Below, piece by piece: positions 34,269-41,944 of a DNA stretch of 48,241 nucleotides (within the stretch, counting starts at the first letter, position 1; every line of letters begins with the position of its first letter). The position numbers were made by a program, and so were the translations under genes. Under the pieces are notes generated by a model. That model ran no database searches and was not told the DNA's origin. It saw only the letters and a program-made list of their open reading frames with translations. Where the stretch lies: the NCBI GenBank assembly GCA_964636985.1, contig CAZWSX010000041.1, positions 1 to 48,241 of the forward strand, read 5' to 3'. The DNA is from CAZWSX01 sp964636985. Lineage in GTDB: Bacteria > Planctomycetota > Planctomycetia > Pirellulales > Pirellulaceae.

Positions 34269-34817
34269 CTAGGTTTTGCCAAAGAACCGATTCACCACTT
34301 GCTCTGCCTCCACTTGGCTTAGCAATTCAGGGCGCAGCACCTTCCAGACGGCATCCGGGCCGGTGGTCAGGCAAGTCATGATGCACCGATAGATGTCCTT
34401 GCGGCGGTCGGCGGCCGGCTCGTTGCCTGCGAACGCCGTGTACACATTCGCGGCGTGGGTCCAGAGGGCAATCTCCTTCTCGGGGTTGGCGTCGCGGCGG
34501 AAACCCTCCTCCCACTCCTCGAATGACAGCGACCGATGCTCGGCGAATGCAGCCTGGATTCGCCGAACGTATTCGCGGATCCCCTCATCGAATTCCGGGT
34601 GCTTAATCTCACCCTGATGCAGTTGCTCGGCTAGTGCCCAAATAACCTCGTCGGACCCTTGCAATCGGATCTGTATGGCACCGGAGTGCAACTCCGACGC
34701 CGGAATGCGGACGACCCTCCCGGTCTCCGCGTCGAGGAACGGGACCATCTCTTGTGACGGATCCTGTGAATGGCGCCGACCGCCGAACATCTTGCGCAGC
34801 CAATCACCAAGTCCCAT
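34269..34817 (-). CDS. Small cytoplasmic protein of unknown function (MGLGDWLRKMFG type)
   Basis: 182 residues from ATG 34817, preceded by GAGGGGG at good spacing. A longer frame up to 35216 would run through the upstream spacer and is rejected. It starts MGLGDWLRKMFGG, a short amphipathic helix, then MVPFLDAETGRVVRIPASELHSGAIQIRLQGSDEVIWALAEQLHQGEIKHPEFDEGIREYVRRIQAAFAEHRSLSFEEWEEGFRRDANPEKEIALWTHAANVYTAF. The latter part is helical and acidic/aromatic rich (SFEEWEEGFRRD). I recognise the general look of a protein family in planctomycetes but cannot name it. Divergent from the candidate RiPP operon across 334 nt. Confidence 0.7.
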   Translation of the reverse strand: MGLGDWLRKMFGGRRHSQDPSQEMVPFLDAETGRVVRIPASELHSGAIQIRLQGSDEVIWALAEQLHQGEIKHPEFDEGIREYVRRIQAAFAEHRSLSFEEWEEGFRRDANPEKEIALWTHAANVYTAFAGNEPAADRRKDIYRCIMTCLTTGPDAVWKVLRPELLSQVEAEQVVNRFFGKT

Positions 34818-34930
34818 CGGTGCCCCCTCTGAGTGGCCGTGAGTTGTCAGGATGTCGCCGAACGTCTGTGCCGCAAGCAGCATTTTACTGTTGTCCCAGC
34901 TTAAGCCCAGAGTGTTTCTCTCCCGCGCTA

Positions 34931-35035
34931 GCGTTCCGGGACGTTCGAACGCGTGCAACCGACATCGATCTTTCCCGATGTCATCAAGCCTCGGATGCAA
35001 GTTCGCCGGGCAACTGTGGTAACAACATCGATCTT
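34931..35035 (+). promoter_or_regulatory. Inverted and direct repeats upstream of the cysteine-patterned peptide
   Basis: The spacer has three structured elements: GCGTTC (34931-34936) facing GAACGC (34947-34952); GACATCG (34961-34967) facing CGATGTC (34976-34982); and a direct repeat ACATCGATCTT at 34962-34972 and 35025-35035. Any could be a regulator site for the precursor/MNIO operon or for the divergent gene at 34817. No consensus for a named regulator is recognised. Confidence 0.35.
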
Positions 35036-35151
35036 CATGCGCTTGAAATCTCATGGTAAGGGCTGTCGATCGCGCGACGACCAGCCTGGGCGCTCCGGAT
35101 GGTCTGGAGCTGCTACCAAACGTGTTTTCAAGAAATAGGATCACCCGTTCC

Positions 35152-35286
35152 ATGACTACTGTTCCTGCCACACAGGCTGCGGCTCGCGAGCTGACGGCGC
35201 TTCGGACGATCGCCACACCAAGTGCGGCGGTCTGCTTACGGCGCTGTTATTTCTGCTTTAGCAGATGCATTCGCATCGGCAAATGA
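35152..35286 (+). CDS. Candidate RiPP precursor peptide with C-x3-C-x2-C-x3-C core
   Basis: 44 residues, MTTVPATQAAARELTALRTI and so on, ending AAV followed by CLRRCYFCFSRCIRIGK. The four cysteines (28, 32, 35, 39) are symmetrically spaced, all within the last 17 residues, and flanked by aromatic and basic residues. The first 27 residues are cysteine-free, contain a short helix-prone AAARELTAL segment and lack a signal peptide, as expected of a leader for a cytoplasmic modifying enzyme. An AGGA lies about 11 nt upstream; an in-frame ATG at 35053 would give a 77-residue form without a ribosome site. A strong hairpin follows, then the MNIO gene. The peptide does not match a precursor family I know. 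The call depends on gene context. Confidence 0.7.
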   Translation: MTTVPATQAAARELTALRTIATPSAAVCLRRCYFCFSRCIRIGK

Positions 35287-35344
35287 GCTTTCCTTCCGTC
35301 GGATTCGACGCGAAGGAATGGCTTAGCCTCCACATCACTTGTTG

Positions 35345-35376
35345 CGGGCCTTCCGCATTTTGACGGAAGGCCCTTT
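35345..35376 (+). terminator. Hairpin between precursor and MNIO genes (candidate attenuator)
   Basis: GGGCCTTCCG at 35345-35354 and CGGAAGGCCC at 35363-35372 form a perfect 10-bp stem with an 8-nt loop, followed by TTTT. It has the form of an intrinsic terminator with a short T-run. Placed between a small peptide gene and its enzyme genes, such hairpins let the precursor be made in excess; read-through would give the enzyme mRNA. Confidence 0.85.
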
Positions 35377-35428
35377 TGGGGCATCACCTATCCGCGATCG
35401 CCGCGAGCTTTTCCGAGGGAATACCATC

Positions 35429-36256
35429 ATGTCGCCTGCCATCGGTTACGGCGTTCGCCGCGAAAACCGCCTGATCCTCGATGACCCGGCCATTGATGCG
35501 GCCGAGATCACGTACGAACACGCCGACAATCCGCTGCGCACCGGCTCGTTTCTCGGCGCCCAGGAATTTCGCTATGTGAGCATTCACGCGCTCGAACTGT
35601 CGGTGGCCAGCCCCGACCCGCCTCCGCGGCGTTACCTCGATGGCTTGTTGGCCGTCGCCGACGAAAACGGCGCGAGCGCCATCAGCGACCACTTGGGCTT
35701 CACGCGCGATCATGGGAGCGGCGTCGCCATGGGCCACTTTGCCCCACCACCTTTTAGCCACGCCGCACTCGACGCCGTCTGTCGCAATGTCGATCACATC
35801 CAGCAGCGCGCCGGCGACCGCCCGTTCTTTCTGGAGACCATCGCCTATCTCGTCAAATTTCGCGGAGAACTGAGCGAAGCGGAGTTTCTCAGCAAGGTGC
35901 TCCAGCGGACGGGCTGCGGATGGCTGCTCGACGTGACCAACGTCTACGCCAACGGTCTCAACCACGGCTTCGACCCCTACGAATTCATCCGCCACGCGGC
36001 GCCCGCCGCCACGCGGGTCCAGATGCATCTGGCCGGAGGGACTTGGAACGACCAAGCCCAGTTCTATTTCGACAGCCACTCCGAGCCCATTTCCGAACCG
36101 ATCTGGGACCTGTACCGATTTGCAATCGACCTGCTGGGCCGCAAGACCGACGCCGTGTTCATCGAACGCGATGCCAACTACCCGTCCGACGAAGGCTGGC
36201 GAAGTGAGGTGCGGCGGGCGCGTCAAATCGCCGATAGCAAAGTGACAACTCCATGA
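35429..36256 (+). CDS. DUF692-family multinuclear non-heme iron-dependent oxidase (MNIO, MbnB/TglH-like)
   Basis: 275 residues, TIM-barrel family. GAGGGA sits eight bases before the ATG. The family's ligand positions are present: His53 (VSIHALELS), Asp87-His88 (ISDHLGF), Glu136 (FLETIAY), Asp168 and Asn171 (LLDVTNVY), His179 (LNHGFDP), His200 (QMHLAGG), Asp215 and His217 (FDSHSEP), Glu246 (FIERDAN). The usual S-E-H-L reads S-D-H-L here, a conservative change. Known members (MbnB, TglH, ChrH, BufB) modify cysteines or other residues of RiPP precursors using two or three irons and oxygen. The precursor-like peptide lies upstream and the next gene overlaps by ATGA (36253-36256), the usual enzyme-partner arrangement. 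The chemistry here is unknown. Confidence 0.92.
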   Translation: MSPAIGYGVRRENRLILDDPAIDAAEITYEHADNPLRTGSFLGAQEFRYVSIHALELSVASPDPPPRRYLDGLLAVADENGASAISDHLGFTRDHGSGVAMGHFAPPPFSHAALDAVCRNVDHIQQRAGDRPFFLETIAYLVKFRGELSEAEFLSKVLQRTGCGWLLDVTNVYANGLNHGFDPYEFIRHAAPAATRVQMHLAGGTWNDQAQFYFDSHSEPISEPIWDLYRFAIDLLGRKTDAVFIERDANYPSDEGWRSEVRRARQIADSKVTTP

Positions 36257-37053
36257 ACGTCCCCAATGGTCCTATCACGAATTCTCCGCCGCCCGTGCCG
36301 CAGTCCGCCGACGATTATCGCGCCCAGTTGGAGCGATTGGCCCGCGCGATGAGCACCGGCCGAGAAGCCGAAATTGTCGACATGCTCGATGAAGGCTCGT
36401 CGGCCGAGCGGTTGGAATGGTTCGTCTCGGGCAATATCGACAAACGCGCACAATGGCTACACAGCATGCTGCCGCTGGTTGTCGGGTCGCTGGCCGACTT
36501 CGAAGAGCTGGCCGGAGTCTTTGTCCAGACACGGCCGCAAGCCGCCGTAGGAACCGGCGAGAATGACGCCGACGCTTTTCTGGCGTGGCTGGAAGAGACA
36601 CAGCCGCTGTCGGACGAAGAACGGGACTATGTCGCTTGTCAGCGGGCCCGGCACGCGCTGGAAGATCTCGCGCGCGAGCGGCGCCTCGACCATTTGCACT
36701 TTCAAGAGACTCTGGACCTTTCCAAAAAACGGATCCACAAATTGGATCTATCCGGCGCAGAGCTGATAATTCGACTCAATCCGATTCACGCGTGGACCAC
36801 GCTGCGCACAAGCGTCCTCGTGGGCGACGAAGCGGAGTTGCCGGCCGAAGTACTCTTCTTTGCGATCGCCGATGGAAGCAGCGCCGCCGTCCTGGAACCA
36901 ACAGCGCGGGCACTGTTGCGCGAACTTGCCGAAAACGGACCCTGGACGCTCGATACTTGGGCATGCTTCACCGAGCACACAGATCGGCAGGGGCTGCTCG
37001 ACGTCTGCGGGCTGCTCGCACCGATGGGAGTCATTGGACTCATTGACGCTTGA
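36253..37053 (+). CDS. Partner protein of the MNIO enzyme (candidate), unknown family
   Basis: 266 residues, overlapping the MNIO stop. The N-terminal half is helical and acidic (DDYRAQLERLARAMSTGREAEIVDMLDEGSSAERLEWFV; FLAWLEETQPLSDEERDYVACQRARHALEDLARERRLDHL). The C-terminal half is mixed (IIRLNPIHAWTTLRTSVLVGDEAELPAEVLFFAIADGSSAAVLEPTARALLRELAENGPWTLDTWACFTEHTDRQGLLDVCGLLAPMGVIGLIDA). In known MNIO systems a partner (MbnC, TglI, BufC/DUF2063) binds the leader and presents it. This protein has the right position and size but I do not recognise the DUF2063 or MbnC signature; it could be a divergent or new partner type. Confidence 0.7.
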   Translation: MNVPNGPITNSPPPVPQSADDYRAQLERLARAMSTGREAEIVDMLDEGSSAERLEWFVSGNIDKRAQWLHSMLPLVVGSLADFEELAGVFVQTRPQAAVGTGENDADAFLAWLEETQPLSDEERDYVACQRARHALEDLARERRLDHLHFQETLDLSKKRIHKLDLSGAELIIRLNPIHAWTTLRTSVLVGDEAELPAEVLFFAIADGSSAAVLEPTARALLRELAENGPWTLDTWACFTEHTDRQGLLDVCGLLAPMGVIGLIDA

Positions 37054-37146
37054 TCGAAACAAGCATCACCGATGCAGTTCTTGCCGGCCTTGGGGCGGTG
37101 AGTTGTCGGCGTAATGTTATCTGCGTAAATCGCCAAACAAAGCCCA

Positions 37147-38013
37147 TTACTGCCGCCCCAGTGGCGCCTGGTAGAACGGTTGGTTCGCTGCTCCGTCCGA
37201 TCTCCCCGCGGACCAAATGTGTTTTTCGTCCAATATGGCATCAAGCGGCCGTCCGCTACGGCGAGAAATCGCATACTTCCATTCCGTCACTTCTCCCTTG
37301 TCGGTCTTGCGACGATTCGCTTCCAAGTGCAGGATCACTTCGGGATCGGTCCCCTGCACGAACGCGAAGAGTGCGCCATCGATGGTTGCGCCCGACTTGT
37401 ATCGATAGATGGGAGTCGTTAACAGGCGCAACTCCTCGGTGCCACCGGTATGGGGATGCATCCTCGCGCGAAATCGTTCGGCCAATTCCTTCATCTGAGA
37501 AAGCCGCTTCACCGGGGAGTCGGCAGGAACGGGTGCGCCGTCCAATACATAGAACTCGACGTCCGACTTCTCGCTGCGCCAAAATACGCCGCCACCCTTT
37601 TTCGCGACGAGGTTGGACGACGACAGAGATTGAAAACCGAACCAAATTCCGCCGTGGTTTTCCCAATCCCACAGACAGGCAATCACCTCCGGCCGCTCAT
37701 CCTTCGTCCAAATGAACGTTCCGCCCACGATCGTTCCGCGCGTAAGATTAGGCCATCGCACGACAGGCGTTTTGTGGAATTTGAGCGGCTCAGGATCATC
37801 CCCAACGGTAATTTCGAGATTGTCAAAGGCTTTGATAACCTCTTGCAACTTGGCTTTGTTGGCTTCTTTCGTATCGTCCCCTTCGGCCGGTTCGTCGGCG
37901 AAACAAGACAACGTACCAAGGCTCATACCCAGCCAAGCAACGGCAGCCATCGAGAACGATCGAGTCCACTGCCCATCACACCAGCGGCGAAGACGAAATT
38001 CGGCGTGAGTCAT
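37147..38013 (-). CDS. Secreted protein of unknown function
   Basis: 288 residues from ATG 38013, preceded by GGAGGG at good spacing (a start at 38052 lacks one). A signal peptide-like stretch (FSMAAVAWLGMSLGTLSCFADEP, ~21-43) includes a cysteine near its end, so a lipoprotein is possible, although the sequence before Cys is not a standard lipobox. The body is a mainly beta protein: FDNLEITVGDDPEPLKFHKTPVVRWPNLTRGTIVGGTFIWTKDERPEVIACLWDWENHGGIWFGFQSLSSSNLVAK, then a YRYKS...DGALFAFVQGTDPEVILHLEAN region and EWKYAISRRSGRPLDAILDEKHIWSAG. It resembles proteins abundant in planctomycete genomes, often in paralogue families. Convergent with the MNIO operon. Confidence 0.75.
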   Translation of the reverse strand: MTHAEFRLRRWCDGQWTRSFSMAAVAWLGMSLGTLSCFADEPAEGDDTKEANKAKLQEVIKAFDNLEITVGDDPEPLKFHKTPVVRWPNLTRGTIVGGTFIWTKDERPEVIACLWDWENHGGIWFGFQSLSSSNLVAKKGGGVFWRSEKSDVEFYVLDGAPVPADSPVKRLSQMKELAERFRARMHPHTGGTEELRLLTTPIYRYKSGATIDGALFAFVQGTDPEVILHLEANRRKTDKGEVTEWKYAISRRSGRPLDAILDEKHIWSAGRSDGAANQPFYQAPLGRQ

Positions 38014-38176
38014 TATCTTTTGCCCTCCATTCGCGTGCGCCCCAATCAACACGAAACGAAATCAAAATATAGACAGAATGTCGTCGTGTCAAATTTCGCC
38101 CCGTGAAAGCTCGGACAATGGCGAACGCTACAGCGCGAATAAAAGCGGCGAGCCTTCGGGCCGAAAGTGAACATCG

Positions 38177-38974
38177 TTAGTTGTCATGATGTTCCCACCA
38201 CCGATCAATCCAGGCAGCATCGCCCACTTTCTTCCGCACTGCTTCGACAAGCACATCTCGTATCCGTTTGGCATGCTGGGACATGCCATCAAGAGAATCG
38301 CAAGCCAGGCACTTTTCGCATAGATCACACAGGCTCGCACCTTCGCTGTCGAGCGATGCCACGTGCTTCGCCAGCCATTTGTTATACGGATAAGGTTCTC
38401 CACGAAGCAGCGAGTACGTTTGCAGCGCCGCTTTACACATCTCGGCCACACTAACTCGCGTGGCCAGGGAAAGCCCTCGCTGGGCCGCGGACGACGTGTC
38501 GAGCCGTCTCACGGAAAACTCGACGAATGCTCCCTTCAACAATCGAGCGAGCGACTCCTTAAAGTGTTCGCGCCGCGACTCGACGAGCCCGCGAACGTTA
38601 AGCACGTCTTGAACAAAATGACCTCGCGTATAAATCCAGAGATAGAGTGGCCAGCTCCCCGGCACCTTCCCATGCAGCCGGTCCGCAAGCCACTCTTCGC
38701 TTCGCACTTGAATGAATATTGGCGGGCGATGTGCATTGTCATCGACCGTCGCAAGCGATTGCGAACGGTCCAAAAAATCGGCATGGTCGGCCGGCGTCAG
38801 GATCACATGCACATCCCAATCCGCGTTAGCATCTCGCCCCTCGAGAATTCCCCATCCCGCGCTGCCGCTGAGTAGCACGGTGGAATTCACAGCCAGCGCC
38901 GGGCACCCTCGACTTGCCGATAACCCTCGCAGATAGTCGCTGATTGCTTCTGCCGCTGAATTTGGTTTCGACAT
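38177..38974 (-). CDS. Nucleotidyltransferase-fold protein
   Basis: 265 residues. The N-terminal third has the nucleotidyltransferase signature: VLLSGSAGWGILEGRDANADWDVHVILTP, a G-S-x(n)-D-x-D core with the two aspartates in DWDVHV and a third in AT-VDD. The rest is helical and resembles the DUF4037/aminoglycoside-adenylyltransferase type of C-terminal helical bundle (SWPLYLWIYTRGHFVQDVLNVRGLVESRREHFKESLARLL; KAALQTYSLLRGEPYPYNKWLAKHVASL). It probably transfers a nucleotide to a small molecule, protein or RNA; the target is unknown. The end CDLCEKCLACDS has a cysteine pair pattern. Not obviously linked to its neighbours. Confidence 0.8.
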   Translation of the reverse strand: MSKPNSAAEAISDYLRGLSASRGCPALAVNSTVLLSGSAGWGILEGRDANADWDVHVILTPADHADFLDRSQSLATVDDNAHRPPIFIQVRSEEWLADRLHGKVPGSWPLYLWIYTRGHFVQDVLNVRGLVESRREHFKESLARLLKGAFVEFSVRRLDTSSAAQRGLSLATRVSVAEMCKAALQTYSLLRGEPYPYNKWLAKHVASLDSEGASLCDLCEKCLACDSLDGMSQHAKRIRDVLVEAVRKKVGDAAWIDRWWEHHDN

Positions 38975-39194
38975 AGCGCGATTTCACCAAAGGCCTTTTG
39001 AGCAAGCCGAAGCTTTGGCTTGCCTCAACCTAGGCTAACCAAACTACGAGAGAGCATCGCCAAGGTAAACAACGCTTGTGATCTATCGCAAGGACAGCCC
39101 GCGCAGGCACTCTGAGGCCTGAACACGCTCGACGCGCCCAGCGCCAACACCGACAATGCCGCCGTACTCGCGAAGTCCGTCCCGGCCCCCCAAC

Positions 39195-39689
39195 ATGAAT
39201 CAACTTAATCCCTACCAATCGCCCGTTAGTCCGGGTGAGCATGAGCTTCGCCCCTTCGAAACCGCACAACCGGTGAGTTTGGGGTCGCGCATAGCTTGGG
39301 GCACTTCTTGCGGCTTGGTGGGACTGGTCGTCGGCTGGGGAATCCCCTTTGTTCTCATCCAATACGAAATCGGGTGGAAGCCTCACTATCCTCGTGAGTT
39401 CTTCTTTTACGCGCTCATCAATTTGGCGATATACTCCACAATCACGGCAGGCATCTTCGGTTTAGCGATCGGCACATTTCGACCAGGCTGGCGCTCGCTT
39501 GTCGCGACGCTGTGGTGGTTGGTGGTGACCGATGCTCTATCTTTCGCGTACTGCATAGTCGCTGGCGAAGGGTCGTACCTGTGGCTCATGTATTCCATCG
39601 CGGCAATTCCCAAACTCGTAGCGATTGGCCTCTTGGCCTTAGGTAGTAAGCAACGACCGCATGCTTCGAATCACCCGCGCAAGCCCTAA
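39195..39689 (+). CDS. Planctomycete NPYQSP-type membrane protein
   Basis: 164 residues from ATG 39195 (the earlier in-frame ATG 39156 has no ribosome site). It begins MNQLNPYQSPVSPGE, the short NPYQSP segment seen at the start of many planctomycete membrane proteins. Four or five hydrophobic segments follow: WGTSCGLVGLVVGWGIPFVL, FFFYALINLAIYSTITAGIFGLAIG, LVATLWWLVVTDALSFAYCIVAG and LWLMYSIAAIPKLVAIGLLALG, ending in a polar tail. No catalytic motif. It faces the G8-domain gene and shares a bidirectional terminator with it. Confidence 0.7.
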   Translation: MNQLNPYQSPVSPGEHELRPFETAQPVSLGSRIAWGTSCGLVGLVVGWGIPFVLIQYEIGWKPHYPREFFFYALINLAIYSTITAGIFGLAIGTFRPGWRSLVATLWWLVVTDALSFAYCIVAGEGSYLWLMYSIAAIPKLVAIGLLALGSKQRPHASNHPRKP

Positions 39690-39694
39690 CCAAA

Positions 39695-39732
39695 CAAAAA
39701 CGCCGCAGAAGTTTCCCTCTGCGGCGTCTTGA
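39695..39732. terminator. Bidirectional intrinsic terminator
   Basis: ACGCCGCAGA (39700-39709) and TCTGCGGCGT (39718-39727) form a 10-bp stem with an 8-nt loop. The bases before the stem (CAAACAAAAA) give TTTTTGTTTG on the minus strand, so it ends the G8-domain gene well; on the plus side only CTT follows. Confidence 0.85.
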
Positions 39733-39756
39733 ACGAATCCCAAAAGCAACTGGCGC

Positions 39757-41904
39757 CTACTTTGCCGCAATGGCAGGCACGGAAACGCCATCGACCACCA
39801 CGCGGTGTGGGGTAAGTTCTTTCAAATCGTTGACATCCTCAGCCTTCGCCACGATCTCGTACGTGCCGTTGGCAGAAGGTGCTTCCAGCGTCACTTCCCA
39901 TTCGCTGAAACTGCCGCGCGTCGACTGAGCTTGTCGCCCGTTCACCTCGACGTACTTGATATCGCTGGTGTCCGCGACCGATCCACGAACGCGCACCAGG
40001 TTTCCATCGCGAACCACGCTCGTGATGACGGTGTTCGGGGGCAACTTGTCTCGGAAGCTGGAAACACCACGGAAGCGGCCCGATTCGCGAGATTCATTTT
40101 CCGTTTCTTCAGGCGGCCCCATGCTGAGAGGATTATGGATGTCGTTGACTCGCATTTCTTTCGACGTCATCCGCCGGTAACCCGAGCCATCCATAATCGA
40201 CCGCCAAATGGCCACGTCGCAGCGAAACGAATCGAGGCCGTCGACAAACACGCCGCAAGTTCCCAAGTGAACCGACCAGTTCGCTTCCCACGCTTTGAAG
40301 TCGCGAATCCAAAACGGCTGCCCGGCAGGCGGCATCGCGTCGGCCGCTTCGCGCGCCAGCGTCAGGTTTTGGTTGTAGATGTCCAGTCCGCCGCCTTCAG
40401 GCCGCGCGATTCCGCGCAGGTTCAGGCAAAAGAACCGCATCGTATGCGCTTCATTCCCCTCGAATCGAATGAACGGAAGCGTGCGAATGTCTTGCGGAGC
40501 CTTTGCCCCGTCGGGCTGCCTGACGGCTAATACCGGATTGAACCCTTCTACTTTCTTGGAGTCGAATCGGTAGCCATACTCGGCGCAGTCGGCCGCTACG
40601 TTGCGCGTGAATTGGTTTTGGCAATTCGCCCACCAGAAACCAGCACCGCGATTGAGGTCGAACGGCATCACCTGATCTTTTTGCGGCTTGGCCGGCAAGA
40701 CGAGCGCCGCAAGGTTGTGATCGAGGATGTTGTAAACCTCGGTGCCGTCTTCCAAAAAGTAGCCGTGGCCGATGCTCTTGTATCCAACGCAGTCGCGAAC
40801 GACCAGCGACTCCGTACCGTGAATGGTGATCCAGCGATTGTGGCTGTCCCAAATGCTCGCGCCGACCACCGACGAGCCGCGCATGGTGTCGCCGCACAAG
40901 TGGAAGTGAATGCTGTAGCGGCCCAGCGTATCCTTCTTGCCCAGGTGCCGGAACTCGGCATAGCTGATCGAACCCGCTGAATATTTGTGGTACATGGTAT
41001 GACCGCGCACACCATCGGCATCGGCCGATTCGACCACCACGTTCCGCGTCAGGTTGGCAACTTCGCCTTGGAAGTCCTGGTCTGCGAAGTGCGAGAACAA
41101 CAGCGGTTTATCGAGCTGCAAGTCGTAGCCGCCCGTGAAGTCCCGCCGACCCACTCTTTCGATCTTGCGAACTTCCGTTTGCGATCGGTCGAGGAAACCG
41201 CCGCCGTTTTCACCGCCGCCGCCGCGGCCGCCGCGATCTCGCTGCATCCGGGTGCTGGTCAAAACGATTTGATCGCCAACTTGCCAATCTTCCACCGACT
41301 CGGCCAACGCCACGGAAGTGGAACCAACATCGGCGACGCGCTTGAGTTTCGTCCACGTGCGATGGAGCGGCGCACCATGAAATTGCATCTCGCCGCCGCA
41401 GCAGACAATTGCCGGGCACGACTCCTTGTTCATTCCCGGTACATAGTGGAGGCGAATCGTTGCCTTGAATTCACGCGGGACAGGCGCCCCCTGGCGCCCC
41501 ACAATCAGCGCCGGCCGAGTTTTTCCAGGAAGCGGCGACTGCGGTTCGATATGGCAATCAAAGCCCTCTTCCGTCACTTCCTCGCTCGGCAACAAAGTCA
41601 GCAGCCCAACGTTGAGCAACGTGTTGCGATCGCGCGCAAACTCAAGCGTTCCGGCAATTTGGACGAGCCGAATCGTGTCGCGGCCTTCGACGTCGTATTC
41701 GACGCGATGCCCTTCTCGAATGAGTACTTGGTCGCCTGCTTGCGGGAGGCGATCCGCGTCCCAGGTCTCCTTCTCCGACCATTTGCCCGATTGGCGACTC
41801 TTGACGACCACAGGTGGCCCATCGGCCATCAAGGCCGCGGACAGGGTCGCGGTAAATAGGGTTGCGGCAATCAATACCGCAACGAGCGCGAACATTCGAT
41901 TCAT
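39757..41904 (-). CDS. Exported G8-domain protein with parallel beta-helix
   Basis: 715 residues from ATG 41904, which has a GAGG ribosome site. A signal peptide (MFALVAVLIAATLFTATLSAALMADGP) precedes a G8-type domain (~30-135): SRQSGKWSEKETWDADRLPQAGDQVLIREGHRVEYDV, RLVQIAGTLEFARDRNTLLNVGLL. A His-rich beta-helix region follows (HLGKKDTLGRYSIHFHLCGDTMRGSSVVGASIWDSHNRWITIHGTESLVVRDCVGYKSIGHGYFLEDGTEVYNILDHNLAAL), with F-R-C-D-V-A-I-W-R-S-I near the end and a small Ig-like C-terminal domain (VITSVVRDGNLVRVRGSVAD). G8 domains occur in animal CEMIP/TMEM2-type hyaluronan-depolymerising proteins; bacterial relatives are less understood. A glycine-rich loop (GGRGGGGENGGG) interrupts the domain border. 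Substrate unknown. Confidence 0.82.
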   Translation of the reverse strand: MNRMFALVAVLIAATLFTATLSAALMADGPPVVVKSRQSGKWSEKETWDADRLPQAGDQVLIREGHRVEYDVEGRDTIRLVQIAGTLEFARDRNTLLNVGLLTLLPSEEVTEEGFDCHIEPQSPLPGKTRPALIVGRQGAPVPREFKATIRLHYVPGMNKESCPAIVCCGGEMQFHGAPLHRTWTKLKRVADVGSTSVALAESVEDWQVGDQIVLTSTRMQRDRGGRGGGGENGGGFLDRSQTEVRKIERVGRRDFTGGYDLQLDKPLLFSHFADQDFQGEVANLTRNVVVESADADGVRGHTMYHKYSAGSISYAEFRHLGKKDTLGRYSIHFHLCGDTMRGSSVVGASIWDSHNRWITIHGTESLVVRDCVGYKSIGHGYFLEDGTEVYNILDHNLAALVLPAKPQKDQVMPFDLNRGAGFWWANCQNQFTRNVAADCAEYGYRFDSKKVEGFNPVLAVRQPDGAKAPQDIRTLPFIRFEGNEAHTMRFFCLNLRGIARPEGGGLDIYNQNLTLAREAADAMPPAGQPFWIRDFKAWEANWSVHLGTCGVFVDGLDSFRCDVAIWRSIMDGSGYRRMTSKEMRVNDIHNPLSMGPPEETENESRESGRFRGVSSFRDKLPPNTVITSVVRDGNLVRVRGSVADTSDIKYVEVNGRQAQSTRGSFSEWEVTLEAPSANGTYEIVAKAEDVNDLKELTPHRVVVDGVSVPAIAAK

Positions 41905-41944
41905 ACGCAACCTCGGTAACTCAAGAAGAGAAATCGTTTTTGAA

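Noticed and set aside
35053..35151. 77-residue form of the candidate precursor peptide
   Set aside because: ATG 35053 has no ribosome site; the 44-residue form from 35152 has AGGA and a more leader-like N-terminus. It is not excluded.
34818..35216. Upstream extension of the 34269 gene to 315 residues
   Set aside because: The extra residues look untranslated; GAGGGGG before ATG 34817 marks the start, and the extension would cover the promoter region of the RiPP-like operon.
39002..39022. GCAAGCC/GGCTTGC hairpin as a terminator
   Set aside because: No T-run follows on either strand; the adjacent gene starts rather than ends there.
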